Positions 15,532 through 25,235 are shown, counted from the stretch's first letter. The stretch: DNA of 64,000 nt from Endozoicomonas sp965208385 (GCA_965208385.1 CBDBOO010000004.1:62001-126000), one strand, 5' to 3'. Program-made: numbers and translations. The notes: generated by a model not told the origin, from the sequence alone.

Positions 15532-18201
15532 TTATTGACGCATTTCAACATCATCCAATTGCCATAAAGGCGCCTTTTGTTCACAGGCATAAATAACACT
15601 GGAACCCTTTGGTAGCCTGTAAAACCCTGTAGACAGCAAAGGGTTTGCTTCAAAATAAGACAGTTGTTCAGAACAAGGTTGTTTTGATCGGTTGTTGTAC
15701 CTTGAAATATTCTCCATAAATACAGTGGCATTGGTGATTCGGAATATTTCGTTGCTTTGGTCTTCCCATTGTAGACAGACAGGATAATTCGATTTTCCGG
15801 ATAACATGAAGCGGAGGAAATCACACAGGGCAATATTCATATAACCATGAACCGTCGTTTTGGCGCATTTGGCATTCGGTTGTTCACTGAATAACAGAGG
15901 AGCAGATCTCTTTCTGTTTTGTGATCCAGAGCTTTGTGATGCACAGCTTTTTGATTCAGAGCTTTGTGATTCAGAGCTTTGTGATTCAGAGCTATCTGAT
16001 CCGGCTCTCTGTGTACAGGAAGGGATTAACCTTTTAAGATCCGGCATGATGTCCTGAATATCTGCCTGAAGCATTTCATCCAAACCGCTTAGAGTCACGC
16101 TACACCATTCTTTTAATAGTTGGTGAGCAATGTCTGGTTTGATATTGTTGAAAAGAGTTTCAAGCCATGTATAAAGAGACTCTGCATTTTTTGGATCAAA
16201 GTCTTCAGGTGAGAGAATATAAACGGCAAATTCACAGGTCATCTCCCAATCTTTCTCGGATATTTGGGTGTCGTTCGGATAATGTTTTTTTAACCATAGA
16301 TTGGCTTGATGCTGATTTTCAGCATTCAGTACAACGTCATCAAATTTCTCTGTGACCACCGGTTTAGGCGAAGGCTCAGCGGTTGCATCTCTTTGGATCC
16401 TATTCGCAGCCGCTTGCGGTGAGCTACTCAAAGAACGGTCCAGATCACCAGTTTCACACCTCAGCTCTTGAGGCGAAGTTATGAAGCCAAATTCTTTTGA
16501 ACAATCAAGCTCCATTGGCTCTGTTTCTGAACCATCCGTTGCCTCTGTGCTCTCTGTGCTCTCTGTGCTCTCTGTGCTCTCTGTGCTCTCTGTGCTCTCT
16601 GTGCCCTCTGTGCCCTCTGTGTTCTCTGAGACCGGCTCTTTAACCCTTGAAGAGGCGGGCAGGATTTTTAGTGCAGGCTTTTCATTTACGTCGATTAGCC
16701 ACTGGTTGATCAGACGATATCTTCCAGAAAATGCGGCAAGATTGGCTAGAAAGCCTTCAGGAGATCTAGAACTTTCAAACTGGCGATGGTATACGTCAAG
16801 GTAATTCTGCAGAGTGACACCACCGTCGGAAACGGGGCTTTCAAGTTGTTCCGGCGAAAAGTCTCCAGGGTTTCCCTGAAACATTTTGCACAGGGGCACA
16901 GGCATGTTTGTTAAGGGAATCGAGTGCACATGTACACTCATAATCTGGCTGTGATTTTGAGTCAAAGTCATATCCGAAATGACTTTATCCAGTTCAGGGT
17001 TTTGTGAAAAAGCGTCAAGTGCATCCAGTGTGAATACACCGCAACTGTAATAATCAATCTGACTCATGAAATTCGGGGTTACACAGTGTAGGGGGGTGTT
17101 TTTTAATACCTTATCCATAGTCGTGCAGATAGTGGTTCTTAAACTGGATGCCAATTGACTGGAAGGCAGAAGGGTTTCGTGAATATAACAGACAATTCCT
17201 TCGCTCTGTTCTGGCTTGATGAGTCTGATTGCCATTAGATGCTCGGAGGTGGAATCATAATAGATGAAGCTGAAAGGGTATTGAGCTTTCCTGTTTTTCA
17301 GTAGCGTTTTGAGGTTATCTACACTACTGATTATTTCCGGGTATAGATTTGGGATACCTTTCTTTTTTGCCAGATCCAGCACCATTCCCGGTGGCATTTG
17401 ATACTCGCCGGGAACATGGCTGACCGGTATGCTCTTACTATTATCATCCAGTCTGGCAGGTAAAGGGTGTACTAGAGGATTGGTCTGAATAGATCGTTTT
17501 TTATCAACATATTGCCCGGCCAGCGTCCATTCCATTGCTCCCGTCGTTTTGGATTGCATTGCCGTATAAATACAGGCAGCGCCATATTTCAATTTAACAG
17601 AGCATTTCTTATGATCTGGAGTCTTATGATCTGGAGTCTCTTGATCTGGAGTCTCTTGATCTGGAGTCTCCTGATCTGGAGAGGCGATGGTTAAGTACCT
17701 GTCTGCGGATGAATTAAAAATTACGACTTTGTGTCCTTCACGAACCCCCGACGGATCAGGTAGTGACATCGTTGCAGACTTGTTCTTCGGAGATTTCCAG
17801 GAAAAAAAGTGAGTATTCTTAAAAGCGGGTTCTATATTCGGACTGAGCTGCAGGGTACTGAATGACTGAATTCTTCTCTCCTGAATCACTTCTTTTATGA
17901 GTTTGCTGGCTTCAACGGGCGTCAGGTTTTGATCATGAAGCTGAAAATGACTGATGGTTCGTGAATGAGTCGCTTGTTGAAAGTCTCTGATCAGTTCTGA
18001 GGGTAACAACTGCTTTTGAAATTCTTCTGGTAAATGAAAAACGGAATGAACCATTCCATCGATGATATGGAATCCGGTGGTTTTTTTTACAGCGTCACAA
18101 ATGTCACTTTCATTGAGAACGTGATTTGAGGAACAGCTCGTGTCTGAAAAGCTGTGATTTTGAGGGCCTTCTACCCTGCCTTGCACCCCTGCCGGATTCA
18201 T
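15532..18201 (-). CDS. YopJ-like (C55/CE clan) acyltransferase or protease, effector candidate
   Basis: 889 residues from the ATG at 18201, chosen for GGGAG 8 nt upstream; a TTG at 18288 would add 29 unlikely residues. A central domain (about 300-405) resembles YopJ-family Ser/Thr/Lys acetyltransferases, with H321 (in TSEHLMAIR), E342 (IHETLLPSS), Q381 and C387 (SQIDYYSCGVFTLDAL). The H-E distance of 21 and E-C distance of 45 are close to YopJ's 19 and 44. No signal peptide; the N-terminus is Ser/Asn-rich, as in many injected effectors. Three in-frame repeat tracts interrupt it (PDQET, TES and SSESQ units), and a basic NRKRSAP patch follows the last. Host targeting is inferred from family; the delivery system is not in the window. 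Confidence 0.72.
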   Translation of the reverse strand: MNPAGVQGRVEGPQNHSFSDTSCSSNHVLNESDICDAVKKTTGFHIIDGMVHSVFHLPEEFQKQLLPSELIRDFQQATHSRTISHFQLHDQNLTPVEASKLIKEVIQERRIQSFSTLQLSPNIEPAFKNTHFFSWKSPKNKSATMSLPDPSGVREGHKVVIFNSSADRYLTIASPDQETPDQETPDQETPDHKTPDHKKCSVKLKYGAACIYTAMQSKTTGAMEWTLAGQYVDKKRSIQTNPLVHPLPARLDDNSKSIPVSHVPGEYQMPPGMVLDLAKKKGIPNLYPEIISSVDNLKTLLKNRKAQYPFSFIYYDSTSEHLMAIRLIKPEQSEGIVCYIHETLLPSSQLASSLRTTICTTMDKVLKNTPLHCVTPNFMSQIDYYSCGVFTLDALDAFSQNPELDKVISDMTLTQNHSQIMSVHVHSIPLTNMPVPLCKMFQGNPGDFSPEQLESPVSDGGVTLQNYLDVYHRQFESSRSPEGFLANLAAFSGRYRLINQWLIDVNEKPALKILPASSRVKEPVSENTEGTEGTESTESTESTESTESTESTEATDGSETEPMELDCSKEFGFITSPQELRCETGDLDRSLSSSPQAAANRIQRDATAEPSPKPVVTEKFDDVVLNAENQHQANLWLKKHYPNDTQISEKDWEMTCEFAVYILSPEDFDPKNAESLYTWLETLFNNIKPDIAHQLLKEWCSVTLSGLDEMLQADIQDIMPDLKRLIPSCTQRAGSDSSESQSSESQSSESKSCASQSSGSQNRKRSAPLLFSEQPNAKCAKTTVHGYMNIALCDFLRFMLSGKSNYPVCLQWEDQSNEIFRITNATVFMENISRYNNRSKQPCSEQLSYFEANPLLSTGFYRLPKGSSVIYACEQKAPLWQLDDVEMRQ
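15921..15999. repeat. 15-bp in-frame minisatellite (SSESQ units)
   Basis: About five imperfect copies of GCTTTGTGATTCAGA within the YopJ-like gene. On the coding strand they give Ser/Glu/Gln-rich units just before the basic NRKRSAP segment. Unit length keeps the frame. Confidence 0.8.
16543..16623. repeat. 9-bp in-frame minisatellite (TES/TEG units), nine copies
   Basis: Nine tandem CTCTGTGCT-type units (last three vary by one or two bases), coding on the minus strand for Thr-Glu-Ser/Gly repeats. Copy-number change would lengthen or shorten a linker of the YopJ-like protein without shifting frame. Confidence 0.9.
17611..17681. repeat. 15-bp in-frame minisatellite (PDQET/PDHKT units)
   Basis: Nearly five copies of a TGATCTGGAGTCTCT-type unit, coding on the minus strand for PDQET then PDHKT repeats, N-terminal to the catalytic domain of the YopJ-like protein. 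Confidence 0.88.
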
Positions 18202-18358
18202 TCCATAAACTCCCAGAACATTCCTGTACGAGCAGATATAGAAAGATAAAAAAGGTAGAAGTTCCTTTTTTGTTAGAGGCACTGTCAATATTGTCAGGGA
18301 GAGCGGGAATGCAGAGCTCGGAAAAACAAAGGTAACTTTTTGTCTGTTTGAATATTTA

Positions 18359-20476
18359 TCAGGAAGGAATCATAGGTAACCAGCCATTGTGGCTAGCAAC
18401 AAGCACTACCGGGTACTGGCCTGTTTGATTGGCCAGATCATTAATGGCTTCCTGGCTGCTGAACAGTTCACCCGATGGATAGATACCAGTGAATTCTGTT
18501 GATTTGGAGGCAGAAAAAACAAGAACCGCAGGAATGCCGTATTGAATACAGATTTGTCTCAGGCTCTGAATATCATCGATGAGTTGATTATTGGTGATGC
18601 CACTTAATACTTTGGTGTCTGGTGAATCGGTGTCTGGTGAACCGGCTTCTGACAAAGCTATTTCTGACGAATCTGCAGATAGAGTCACATGGGCGAATCG
18701 TTGTTTAAGTTCGGCATCTGTCGGGGAAGCCAATGTGCCATTCAAGGTAGCGCAGTTCTGTTGTATCTTTCCGGAAGGCTGGCCAAAGAGTCGGCTTATG
18801 GCTTGAAACAAGCTGTTATTCCCGGTGCAGGTCTGACTTGGCTTCAGGCTATAGTGCTGTTTCAGTTTTTCAGAAGCCGGGCTCTGATGGTATTCGGCCA
18901 ACATCTGGCGGTTATTATCTTTTCTCTCTGACACGCTGGTAATTAACTGATTCCGCAGTTCTGCCAACTGATCGGGATCGTGCCAGGCTTCCTGAATACT
19001 CTCCATGGTATTCTCTGAAATAAGATGCTCGTTAACAAGAAAGACCATAACCTGGTGCTCTAGGTTTACGCCTTCAAGACCCTGAAAAAGGGTGCTGAGA
19101 GCCTGAAGCTGGTGGAGTATGTCCGATGTGGAGAGAGCATTAAGTTCCAGAGAACGAATGATGGCCAGTATCTGAGGATCCACATGGCTATGGCTGGCAA
19201 GAAGATACAGGGCATCCCGACAATGGGGTATGAGTTTGTTGGAGGCAGCTGTTTCGGGAATAGCGTTAATTCTCTGGCACCAGTCCTCCTGCTCACTGGC
19301 TGGTAATGCGCGCATAAGTATGACGAAGTCATTGGCGTTCAGAGAAGGGTTGATTTTTTGCAAATTTTTAAAAGCCTGTAGTCTCGGCACGACGCCTGGC
19401 CATTCCATATAATTCTGTCCCAGATTGTCGCAGAGAAGCTGATATTCCCGGGAACTCCTGATCAGTTTTTTTTCTTTCAGTGCTTCCTTGTTCACGGCGT
19501 CAGACATTATCGGGCTGTATTCGCTGAAGTCGACATCGTGTTTATTCTCTGGAGTCGATGCATCAGGTTGATCTTTATTGATATAGGGAGTGTGCTTGAA
19601 TTCTATAGTCTCACTGGCTTTAGACGCTGAAGCAGGAAGAGTTGGCTCATTCTGGACGTTTATCATGGGACTGCTGTTGGCAGTCTGATGGTTCACGCGG
19701 TTTTCTTCTTCTTCTTCTTCTTCTTCTTCTTCATCTTCTTCATCTTCATCTTCATCTTCATCATAACAATCTTCATCATAACAATCTTCATCATAACAAA
19801 AGTTATTAAACTGGTTCCGCAGCTGGCTGGTTTTTCCATTGGGTGTTTTTGTCCCTGACACGTCTTCGGAAGCGGGAAATGGCTCAGGGTATTGGGAGAG
19901 GGTATCGTTAAGCATCTGCTTAAAGAGGTTGAGGTTCTCCTGAGTATTTCCTCCCATGAGTCTTTGAAATTCTGTCCAGGTACTCTTTAGGGATTCCCTG
20001 AAAGCTTCAGATGAGTCACTGGCCTCCGTTAACAGGTGTTGTTCTACCGCTTCCAGAGAACTGAGCAGTTGACCCTGCTTGCTCTTGAGAAGTTCGTCCA
20101 GTTCGAGGGCCAGCTCTTTTATGGTCAGTGCATGCCAGTCCAGAGCTTCAATATGACGGGCAAACCGTTTATCCAAACCTAATGTTCTACCCAGTTCATC
20201 TGCCCTGTTGGCGGTCTCAATACACAGTATTCTGATTTTCTCCGCATGTGGTCGCACCTGGCGGCCAGTTTCATTCCATAATGCCGATTGAGAATAGCTG
20301 TCCGGTTTTGATGCTTTCGATTGTGACAAGAGCGATTGTGACAAGAGGGGTTGTGACAAGAGCGTAAGGCCTGCGCTGGTATCAAAATCAGAGATCGCAT
20401 CGCCGTGACCATGAAGTGTGTATTGATGTGCTGTTGCCTGTATTTCTGATAAAAGGCCAAGAGGCGTTGAAGACAT
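18359..20476 (-). CDS. Large acidic-repeat protein with OTU-like C-terminal domain, effector candidate
   Basis: 705 residues from the ATG at 20476 (AAGGA 9 nt upstream). The N-terminal half is helical, followed by a highly acidic tract at residues 228-259 (CYDED units, then poly-Glu). The C-terminal 160 residues have the layout of an OTU cysteine protease. A start segment TGNNSLFQAISRLF resembles GNCLFRAIS, but the catalytic Cys position is S555. An end strand VVLVASHNGWLP carries H696 where OTU enzymes place the catalytic His. With Ser in place of Cys it may be inactive or unusual. No signal peptide. It lies 157 bp upstream of the YopJ-like gene on the same strand, so the two may be co-transcribed. 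OTU assignment is by pattern only. Confidence 0.6.
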   Translation of the reverse strand: MSSTPLGLLSEIQATAHQYTLHGHGDAISDFDTSAGLTLLSQPLLSQSLLSQSKASKPDSYSQSALWNETGRQVRPHAEKIRILCIETANRADELGRTLGLDKRFARHIEALDWHALTIKELALELDELLKSKQGQLLSSLEAVEQHLLTEASDSSEAFRESLKSTWTEFQRLMGGNTQENLNLFKQMLNDTLSQYPEPFPASEDVSGTKTPNGKTSQLRNQFNNFCYDEDCYDEDCYDEDEDEDEEDEEEEEEEEEENRVNHQTANSSPMINVQNEPTLPASASKASETIEFKHTPYINKDQPDASTPENKHDVDFSEYSPIMSDAVNKEALKEKKLIRSSREYQLLCDNLGQNYMEWPGVVPRLQAFKNLQKINPSLNANDFVILMRALPASEQEDWCQRINAIPETAASNKLIPHCRDALYLLASHSHVDPQILAIIRSLELNALSTSDILHQLQALSTLFQGLEGVNLEHQVMVFLVNEHLISENTMESIQEAWHDPDQLAELRNQLITSVSERKDNNRQMLAEYHQSPASEKLKQHYSLKPSQTCTGNNSLFQAISRLFGQPSGKIQQNCATLNGTLASPTDAELKQRFAHVTLSADSSEIALSEAGSPDTDSPDTKVLSGITNNQLIDDIQSLRQICIQYGIPAVLVFSASKSTEFTGIYPSGELFSSQEAINDLANQTGQYPVVLVASHNGWLPMIPS
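19702..19800. repeat. In-frame TTC/TCATCT repeats encoding an acidic tract
   Basis: A run of TTC triplets grading into TTCATC units and three TCTTCATCATAACAA 15-mers. On the minus coding strand this gives poly-Glu, Glu/Asp and CYDED repeats in the OTU-like protein. All units preserve frame. Confidence 0.88.
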
Positions 20477-20645
20477 GTCATGCAATCCTTGTGCTATCCG
20501 TATACTCCTTATCTATTTTTAATTTAGTTCAACTATGGTCAACATCGTGCAAGTTTTTATTTGTTCCGTGTTTTTGTTTTATCTGACGGTCAATAAAAGG
20601 CATACTGAATTGATCGAACCTTTACCAGAGATCACAGACGTTCCA

Positions 20646-21800
20646 ATGAAGAAACTCACTGGATCTGCCATTCTTGCTGTTGTACTGATGTTGATGGTAC
20701 TGATATTGATGGCAGGCGCAGGATACAGTTCTGCCAACACGGATCAAACCGATACGAAAGCTGAATTACAGACGTTGAGTCATGATATTCAACAGATGAA
20801 AAAAATGCTCGAAACCCTGAACAAGGCCCGTACTGAAGCTCAGCAGCAGGTACAAAAAAATGATACGAGCATCAGCACGTTGCAAAAAGAGGTTCGCACC
20901 ATTGAACAACGCCTGAAGGAGGGGCAGGGCGAGATAAAAAAGCTCCAGAGCCGTCAGACGACGCTGACGGCAAAAAGCAGTAAACAGAAAGATCAGATTG
21001 CCCGTAACCTGAGGTCCATGTATCTCACCCGTAGTGAAGGCCGATTGAAGCTGTTACTGAACCAGAAAAATCCGGAAGATATATCCCGGCAGATGGTCTA
21101 TCTTGAGCACCTTCAGAATGCTCATTTCAGGGCGATTCAGTCCTTTGAATCCACGATTACCGAGCTGAGTTCTGTTGAGAAACAACAACAGAAGCTGGTC
21201 ACAGAGCTGTCCCGTCAGAAAGTCATTCTTGAAAAGAAAAATGAAATCCTGATTCAGAAGAAGGCGGAACGTCACAAACAGCTGGTCATGATCAGCCGGA
21301 AGCGCAGGCAGGGTGGTCGTGAGCTGAATGAGATGGAAAATCAGAAAAAACAGTTAGAAGAGGTGTTGGCACAGCTTACCAGTCGTTCACTGTCAGGCAG
21401 CCGTCCTTTCAATGATCTCAGGGGCAAGATGCCCTGGCCTGTTAAAGGCAAGGTACTCTTTGGTTATAACCAGGAGCGGCCTGACACCCGAATGCGCTGG
21501 AATGGTGTATTTATCGAAGCCAGTCCTGGATCTCCGGTTAAAGCTGTGCATGATGGCAGGGTGATTTTTTCTGACTGGATGAGAGGCTATGGATTGTTGA
21601 CTATAGTCGATCACGGGAATGATTTCCTGACACTCTATGCTCATAACCAGACTGTTCTGAAGGGAGAAGGTGACATCGTGTTAGCGGGTGAACCTCTGGC
21701 TCATAGTGGACAGACAGGCGGTCAGAGCAGAACGGGTGTTTATTTTGAAGTGCGGAAAAATGGCAGACCACAGAATCCGGGAAAATGGTTAAGCCGATAA
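20646..21800 (+). CDS. envC: Murein hydrolase activator EnvC
   Basis: Periplasmic coiled-coil protein that activates cell-division amidases. From ATG 20646 it has a membrane or signal segment (AILAVVLMLMVLILMAGAGYSSA), a long coiled coil (residues about 40-260) and a C-terminal LytM/M23 domain. The zinc ligands of active M23 peptidases are missing: RWNGVFIEA replaces HxxxD, LYAHN replaces the HxH pair and VYFEVR has Tyr for His. This is as expected for an amidase activator rather than a hydrolase. An upstream GTG/ATG-rich extension to 20535 is open but would precede the signal peptide. ctpA follows, a conserved gammaproteobacterial order. The gpmI gene often found upstream is replaced here by the divergent effector candidate. 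Confidence 0.92.
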   Translation: MKKLTGSAILAVVLMLMVLILMAGAGYSSANTDQTDTKAELQTLSHDIQQMKKMLETLNKARTEAQQQVQKNDTSISTLQKEVRTIEQRLKEGQGEIKKLQSRQTTLTAKSSKQKDQIARNLRSMYLTRSEGRLKLLLNQKNPEDISRQMVYLEHLQNAHFRAIQSFESTITELSSVEKQQQKLVTELSRQKVILEKKNEILIQKKAERHKQLVMISRKRRQGGRELNEMENQKKQLEEVLAQLTSRSLSGSRPFNDLRGKMPWPVKGKVLFGYNQERPDTRMRWNGVFIEASPGSPVKAVHDGRVIFSDWMRGYGLLTIVDHGNDFLTLYAHNQTVLKGEGDIVLAGEPLAHSGQTGGQSRTGVYFEVRKNGRPQNPGKWLSR

Positions 21801-22054
21801 GCAAGGTGGATAAGCACCGTCAAAAATAGACGAAAGCAATTTTTCACCTGCTTAACATCTGCAGTTTCATCAGACACAACCGATAACTATTTTTAACCCG
21901 GTCTTTTTATTGCAGAAGAATATCATATCCGAAAAGAATGAATATTGGTTCTTTCGCTTATGACTGTTTATGCAACCGGATTTCATTATGCCCGCTGGCG
22001 GTAATACAGAACCGCTATACTTCAAACCTTCGAATAAGGCGTGCAGGAGCTTTT

Positions 22055-23518
22055 ATGACAGCGACCTTTCGTTTAAACCGATTCTTACAAGCCATATCTA
22101 TAGCCTGTATTGCCAGTACCTCCATGATGGCCTGGTCTGCACCTGTGGCTCAGGAAGAACCAAAGCCCGCTGTTTCAGCAGCTGCAGAGGAAAATAAAGA
22201 AACTGCAGATGAAAATACAGAAGCGGATAAGAAGGGTGCTCTGCCCCTGGAAGAGTTACGGACATTTACTGAAGTGATGCAGAGAATTAAATCGGCCTAC
22301 GTTGAAGAAGTAGACGACAAAACACTTTTGGAAAATGCCATTCAGGGTATGCTCAGTGGCCTCGACCCGCACTCTGCTTATCTTAAGCCTGAAGATTTTA
22401 AAGAGCTGGAAGTGAACACGTCCGGGGAATTTGGTGGTCTGGGCATTGAAGTAGGAATGGAAGATGGCTTTATCAAGGTAATTGCTCCTATTGATGATAC
22501 GCCGGCCTCGAAAGCGGGTATTCAGTCCGGGGATTTGATCATTAAGCTGAATGGTGAATCGGTAAAAGGTATGACCCTGATGCAGTCGGTGGACAAAATG
22601 CGTGGTAAGGCAGGAACGCCTGTCAATCTGACCATTGTCCGTGAAGGCACACCCAAGCCACTGGAAATCAGCATTAATCGTGCTGTTATCAAAGTGCAGA
22701 GTGTGAAAGCAAAAACCCTTGAAGACGGGTATGGCTATATTCGTATCAGCCAGTTTCAGGTAGATACCGGTAAAGAGCTGGTTGAAGATTTAAACAAGCT
22801 GAAAAAGAAGCAGAGTGAAGGCAAGCTGAAAGGACTGGTACTGGACTTACGCAATAATCCAGGCGGAGTCTTGCAGGCTGCTGTAGGGGTTGTTGATGCG
22901 TTTATCAAAAAAGGCCTGATTGTTTACACGGAAGGTCGCATAGCCAATTCTGAATTGCGCTTTAACGCCACGCCTGAAGATCCATCAGAAGGCGTACCGC
23001 TGGTGGTACTGATTAATGGCGGCTCTGCCTCCGCATCAGAAATTGTTGCCGGTGCTTTACAGGATCATCGTCGAGCAGTTCTACTGGGAACAGAGTCTTT
23101 TGGTAAAGGGTCAGTACAGACTGTTCTGCCGTTAAGTGTCAATGCCGAAAAAGGTTTGAAGCTGACCACCGCACTGTACTATACCCCCAAAGGGCGTTCG
23201 ATTCAGGCTGAAGGTATTAAGCCGGATATTGTTTTGCAGCGTGCCAAGGTGACACCTATCGAAGGATCTGCCCATTATAAGGAAGCTGATTTACAGGGGC
23301 ATCTGAGTAACGGCAATAAAGGTGATGAGAATGAGGTGGCCAAAAAAGAACAGGACAAGGAAAAGCAGGGTATCAAAGCTTTGCTGGCAGACGATTATCA
23401 GTTAAGCCAGGCCTTGAATGTTCTGAAAGGTATGCACATCAATACTATGAATGACCAGAAAGCAGCAGCAACCACCATTGCTGCTACTACTGTAGAAAAA
23501 GAGATTAAAACCCAGTAG
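22055..23518 (+). CDS. ctpA: Carboxy-terminal processing protease, S41 family
   Basis: Periplasmic serine protease that cleaves C-terminal tails of envelope proteins. 487 residues from ATG 22055, chosen because AGGAG lies 5-6 nt upstream and a signal peptide (to about TSMMAWSA) begins there. Domains in order: acidic linker, helical S41 region, PDZ (about 110-195, EFGGLGIEVGMEDG), and protease core with catalytic Ser in INGGSASASE and Lys in ESFGKGSVQT. The C-terminal extension is Lys/Glu-rich. It follows envC at about 250 bp, and a clear intrinsic terminator follows the stop. Confidence 0.94.
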   Translation: MTATFRLNRFLQAISIACIASTSMMAWSAPVAQEEPKPAVSAAAEENKETADENTEADKKGALPLEELRTFTEVMQRIKSAYVEEVDDKTLLENAIQGMLSGLDPHSAYLKPEDFKELEVNTSGEFGGLGIEVGMEDGFIKVIAPIDDTPASKAGIQSGDLIIKLNGESVKGMTLMQSVDKMRGKAGTPVNLTIVREGTPKPLEISINRAVIKVQSVKAKTLEDGYGYIRISQFQVDTGKELVEDLNKLKKKQSEGKLKGLVLDLRNNPGGVLQAAVGVVDAFIKKGLIVYTEGRIANSELRFNATPEDPSEGVPLVVLINGGSASASEIVAGALQDHRRAVLLGTESFGKGSVQTVLPLSVNAEKGLKLTTALYYTPKGRSIQAEGIKPDIVLQRAKVTPIEGSAHYKEADLQGHLSNGNKGDENEVAKKEQDKEKQGIKALLADDYQLSQALNVLKGMHINTMNDQKAAATTIAATTVEKEIKTQ

Positions 23519-23538
23519 TGATACTGGCTGATAAAAAA

Positions 23539-23562
23539 ACCACCTTCAGGGTGGTTTTTTTT
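23539..23562 (+). terminator. Intrinsic terminator after ctpA
   Basis: AACCACC-TTCAG-GGTGG hairpin followed by eight T residues, 20 bp after the ctpA stop. The A-run on its left side lets it also serve the convergent gene at 23587-24075. Confidence 0.9.
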
Positions 23563-23586
23563 ATGCTCTGCAGAGTGTGATTCTTA

Positions 23587-24075
23587 TTAAAACTGATAGG
23601 ACATATCAAGGCTTATTACCGGTTGCCAGCCTGTTACCCGGTTTTCTGAAAAAGTATTATTCAGTCCACTGTCCAGTGGATCAACCTGATAAGACTGCCG
23701 TAGGTTATCAAACTGACTTTCAGTCTGATAATACGCACCCAGCTCAAAGCGGACATCCTTGACCAATTGCTTCCACCCTACGCCCAGAAAGGTTTTTGTA
23801 TTATAGGTAAGGGAATGAGTGTAACTCTGAGTGTTTTCTATTGTGTTTGAATATTGCGTTGTACCCACCGACAGGTTAAAACCGCTATCAAATGGCTGGT
23901 AATTCAAACGTACATTCTGTTGGTCTGCCAGTGATAACGATTCGATTATGCCATTGGTAATGATATCGTTTATGACTTCAGGTTGATTGGTTTCAGGTAG
24001 ATCGTTTGCTTCTACGGTGTGCGTAAAAACAATCGGGATAAGAGTTACTGATAATATCAGCAGATTACCGTTCAT
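23587..24075 (-). CDS. Small outer-membrane-type beta protein, hypothetical
   Basis: 162 residues. A probable signal peptide (MNGNLLILSVTLIPIVFTHTVEA) is followed by alternating hydrophobic/polar strands (FNLSVGTTQYS, FELGAYYQTES) and a C-terminal aromatic residue (LDMSYQF) like the Omp C-terminal signature. This suggests a small beta-barrel or a barrel fragment in the outer membrane. I do not recognise a family. It is convergent with ctpA and shares the terminator. Confidence 0.62.
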   Translation of the reverse strand: MNGNLLILSVTLIPIVFTHTVEANDLPETNQPEVINDIITNGIIESLSLADQQNVRLNYQPFDSGFNLSVGTTQYSNTIENTQSYTHSLTYNTKTFLGVGWKQLVKDVRFELGAYYQTESQFDNLRQSYQVDPLDSGLNNTFSENRVTGWQPVISLDMSYQF

Positions 24076-24346
24076 TATGCCGTCCCCCCCTTTTTCTATG
24101 GGAATGTGCTGGCTGAATTATTACGGCTTAATTGCAGAAAATTTGTCAGGAATGTATCAATGCGTTTTATGGCTTTTATCAGAAATATGGATGAGCGCCT
24201 ATACACTTATCCTGCTCTGATTTTTACAGGGAATCAACTATTCTTTAGGTGTTTTACGCAAGGCCCTCTGAACTTGCCACTCTAATACCTTGTTCGACTC
24301 ACTGATAGACTCCCCCGACTTTAATTGACTGGCTGTGGATAAAACC

Positions 24347-25204
24347 ATGCAAACACAGAACACACCGCAATTCGGTGCAGTGCCTCCGGCAGAGATGGCT
24401 CAACTTGCGGAACAGACTGCCGTTGGCAAAGCCAGAAAACACCCGGAAATTACCATCGTTCTGGCGATACTGGCGGGTGTCTTCATTGCCATTGCCGGAA
24501 TGTTCTATACCGTCGTCAGCGCTGGTTCCCAAGACATGCCTTACGGTATGGCCAAACTGATTGGAGGGCTGGTGTTCAGTACCGGCCTGATGCTAGTGGT
24601 GCTGTGCGGCGCAGAGTTATTCACCAGTAATACCCTGCTGTTAATGGGCAAGGCCACCGGCAGATTAAGATTTAAAGACATTGCAAAAAACTGGACCCTG
24701 GTTTATCTGGGAAACTTTGCCGGTTCGATTTTATTCGCCGTACTCATTGTTGCCGGTGGCGTCTGGGAAGGAGGGCATGGTCTGGTGGGGCAAACATCCA
24801 TGTACATTGCCAAGGCAAAATTGAGCCACACATTCAGTGAAGCTTTAGTTCTGGGCATTCTCTGTAATCTGCTGGTTTGTCTGACTTACTGGATGACGCT
24901 GAGTGCCCGCACAGCCTCCGGTAAAATGCTGGCCTGTCTCTTGCCCGTTGCCGCCTTTATTGCTGCAGGCTTTGAACACTCGGTGGCCAATATGTACCTG
25001 CTGCCAATGGGGTATATGGTGAAAGCCATTGCCGGTCCTGAATTCTGGCAAACCATTGGTTATACGGCAGCGGATTTTGACGTTATCAATATCAGTAATA
25101 TCTTTTTCAAGAACCTGATCCCGGTCACTATTGGCAATATAATCGGCGGTGGTGTCATGGTGGGTTTAAGTAACTGGTTTGTTCATCTCAGAGAGAAAGG
25201 ATAG
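24347..25204 (+). CDS. focA: Formate/nitrite transporter family channel
   Basis: Inner-membrane FNT channel of about 285 residues with six hydrophobic segments, exchanging formate (or nitrite/hydrosulfide) with protons. Family signatures are visible: LCGAELFTSNTLL, GNFAGS, LGILCNLLVCL and the conserved His region AAGFEHSVANMY. ATG 24347 is used; a GTG at 24335 would add four residues. There is no pfl or formate dehydrogenase neighbour, so substrate preference among FNT members is open. Confidence 0.9.
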   Translation: MQTQNTPQFGAVPPAEMAQLAEQTAVGKARKHPEITIVLAILAGVFIAIAGMFYTVVSAGSQDMPYGMAKLIGGLVFSTGLMLVVLCGAELFTSNTLLLMGKATGRLRFKDIAKNWTLVYLGNFAGSILFAVLIVAGGVWEGGHGLVGQTSMYIAKAKLSHTFSEALVLGILCNLLVCLTYWMTLSARTASGKMLACLLPVAAFIAAGFEHSVANMYLLPMGYMVKAIAGPEFWQTIGYTAADFDVINISNIFFKNLIPVTIGNIIGGGVMVGLSNWFVHLREKG

Positions 25205-25235
25205 AAAGATCAAACCCGTGGGAGATACCTTAGTG

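Noticed and set aside
16481..16804. Plus-strand frame with SVLSVLS repeats
   Set aside because: It is the antisense reading of the TES repeat tract in the YopJ-like gene.
20535..20645. Longer EnvC start upstream of 20646
   Set aside because: The extension precedes the signal segment and has no ribosome binding site; MKKLTGSAIL is the natural start.
21938..22054. Longer CtpA start
   Set aside because: AGGAG directly before ATG 22055 and the signal peptide beginning there favour the shorter form.
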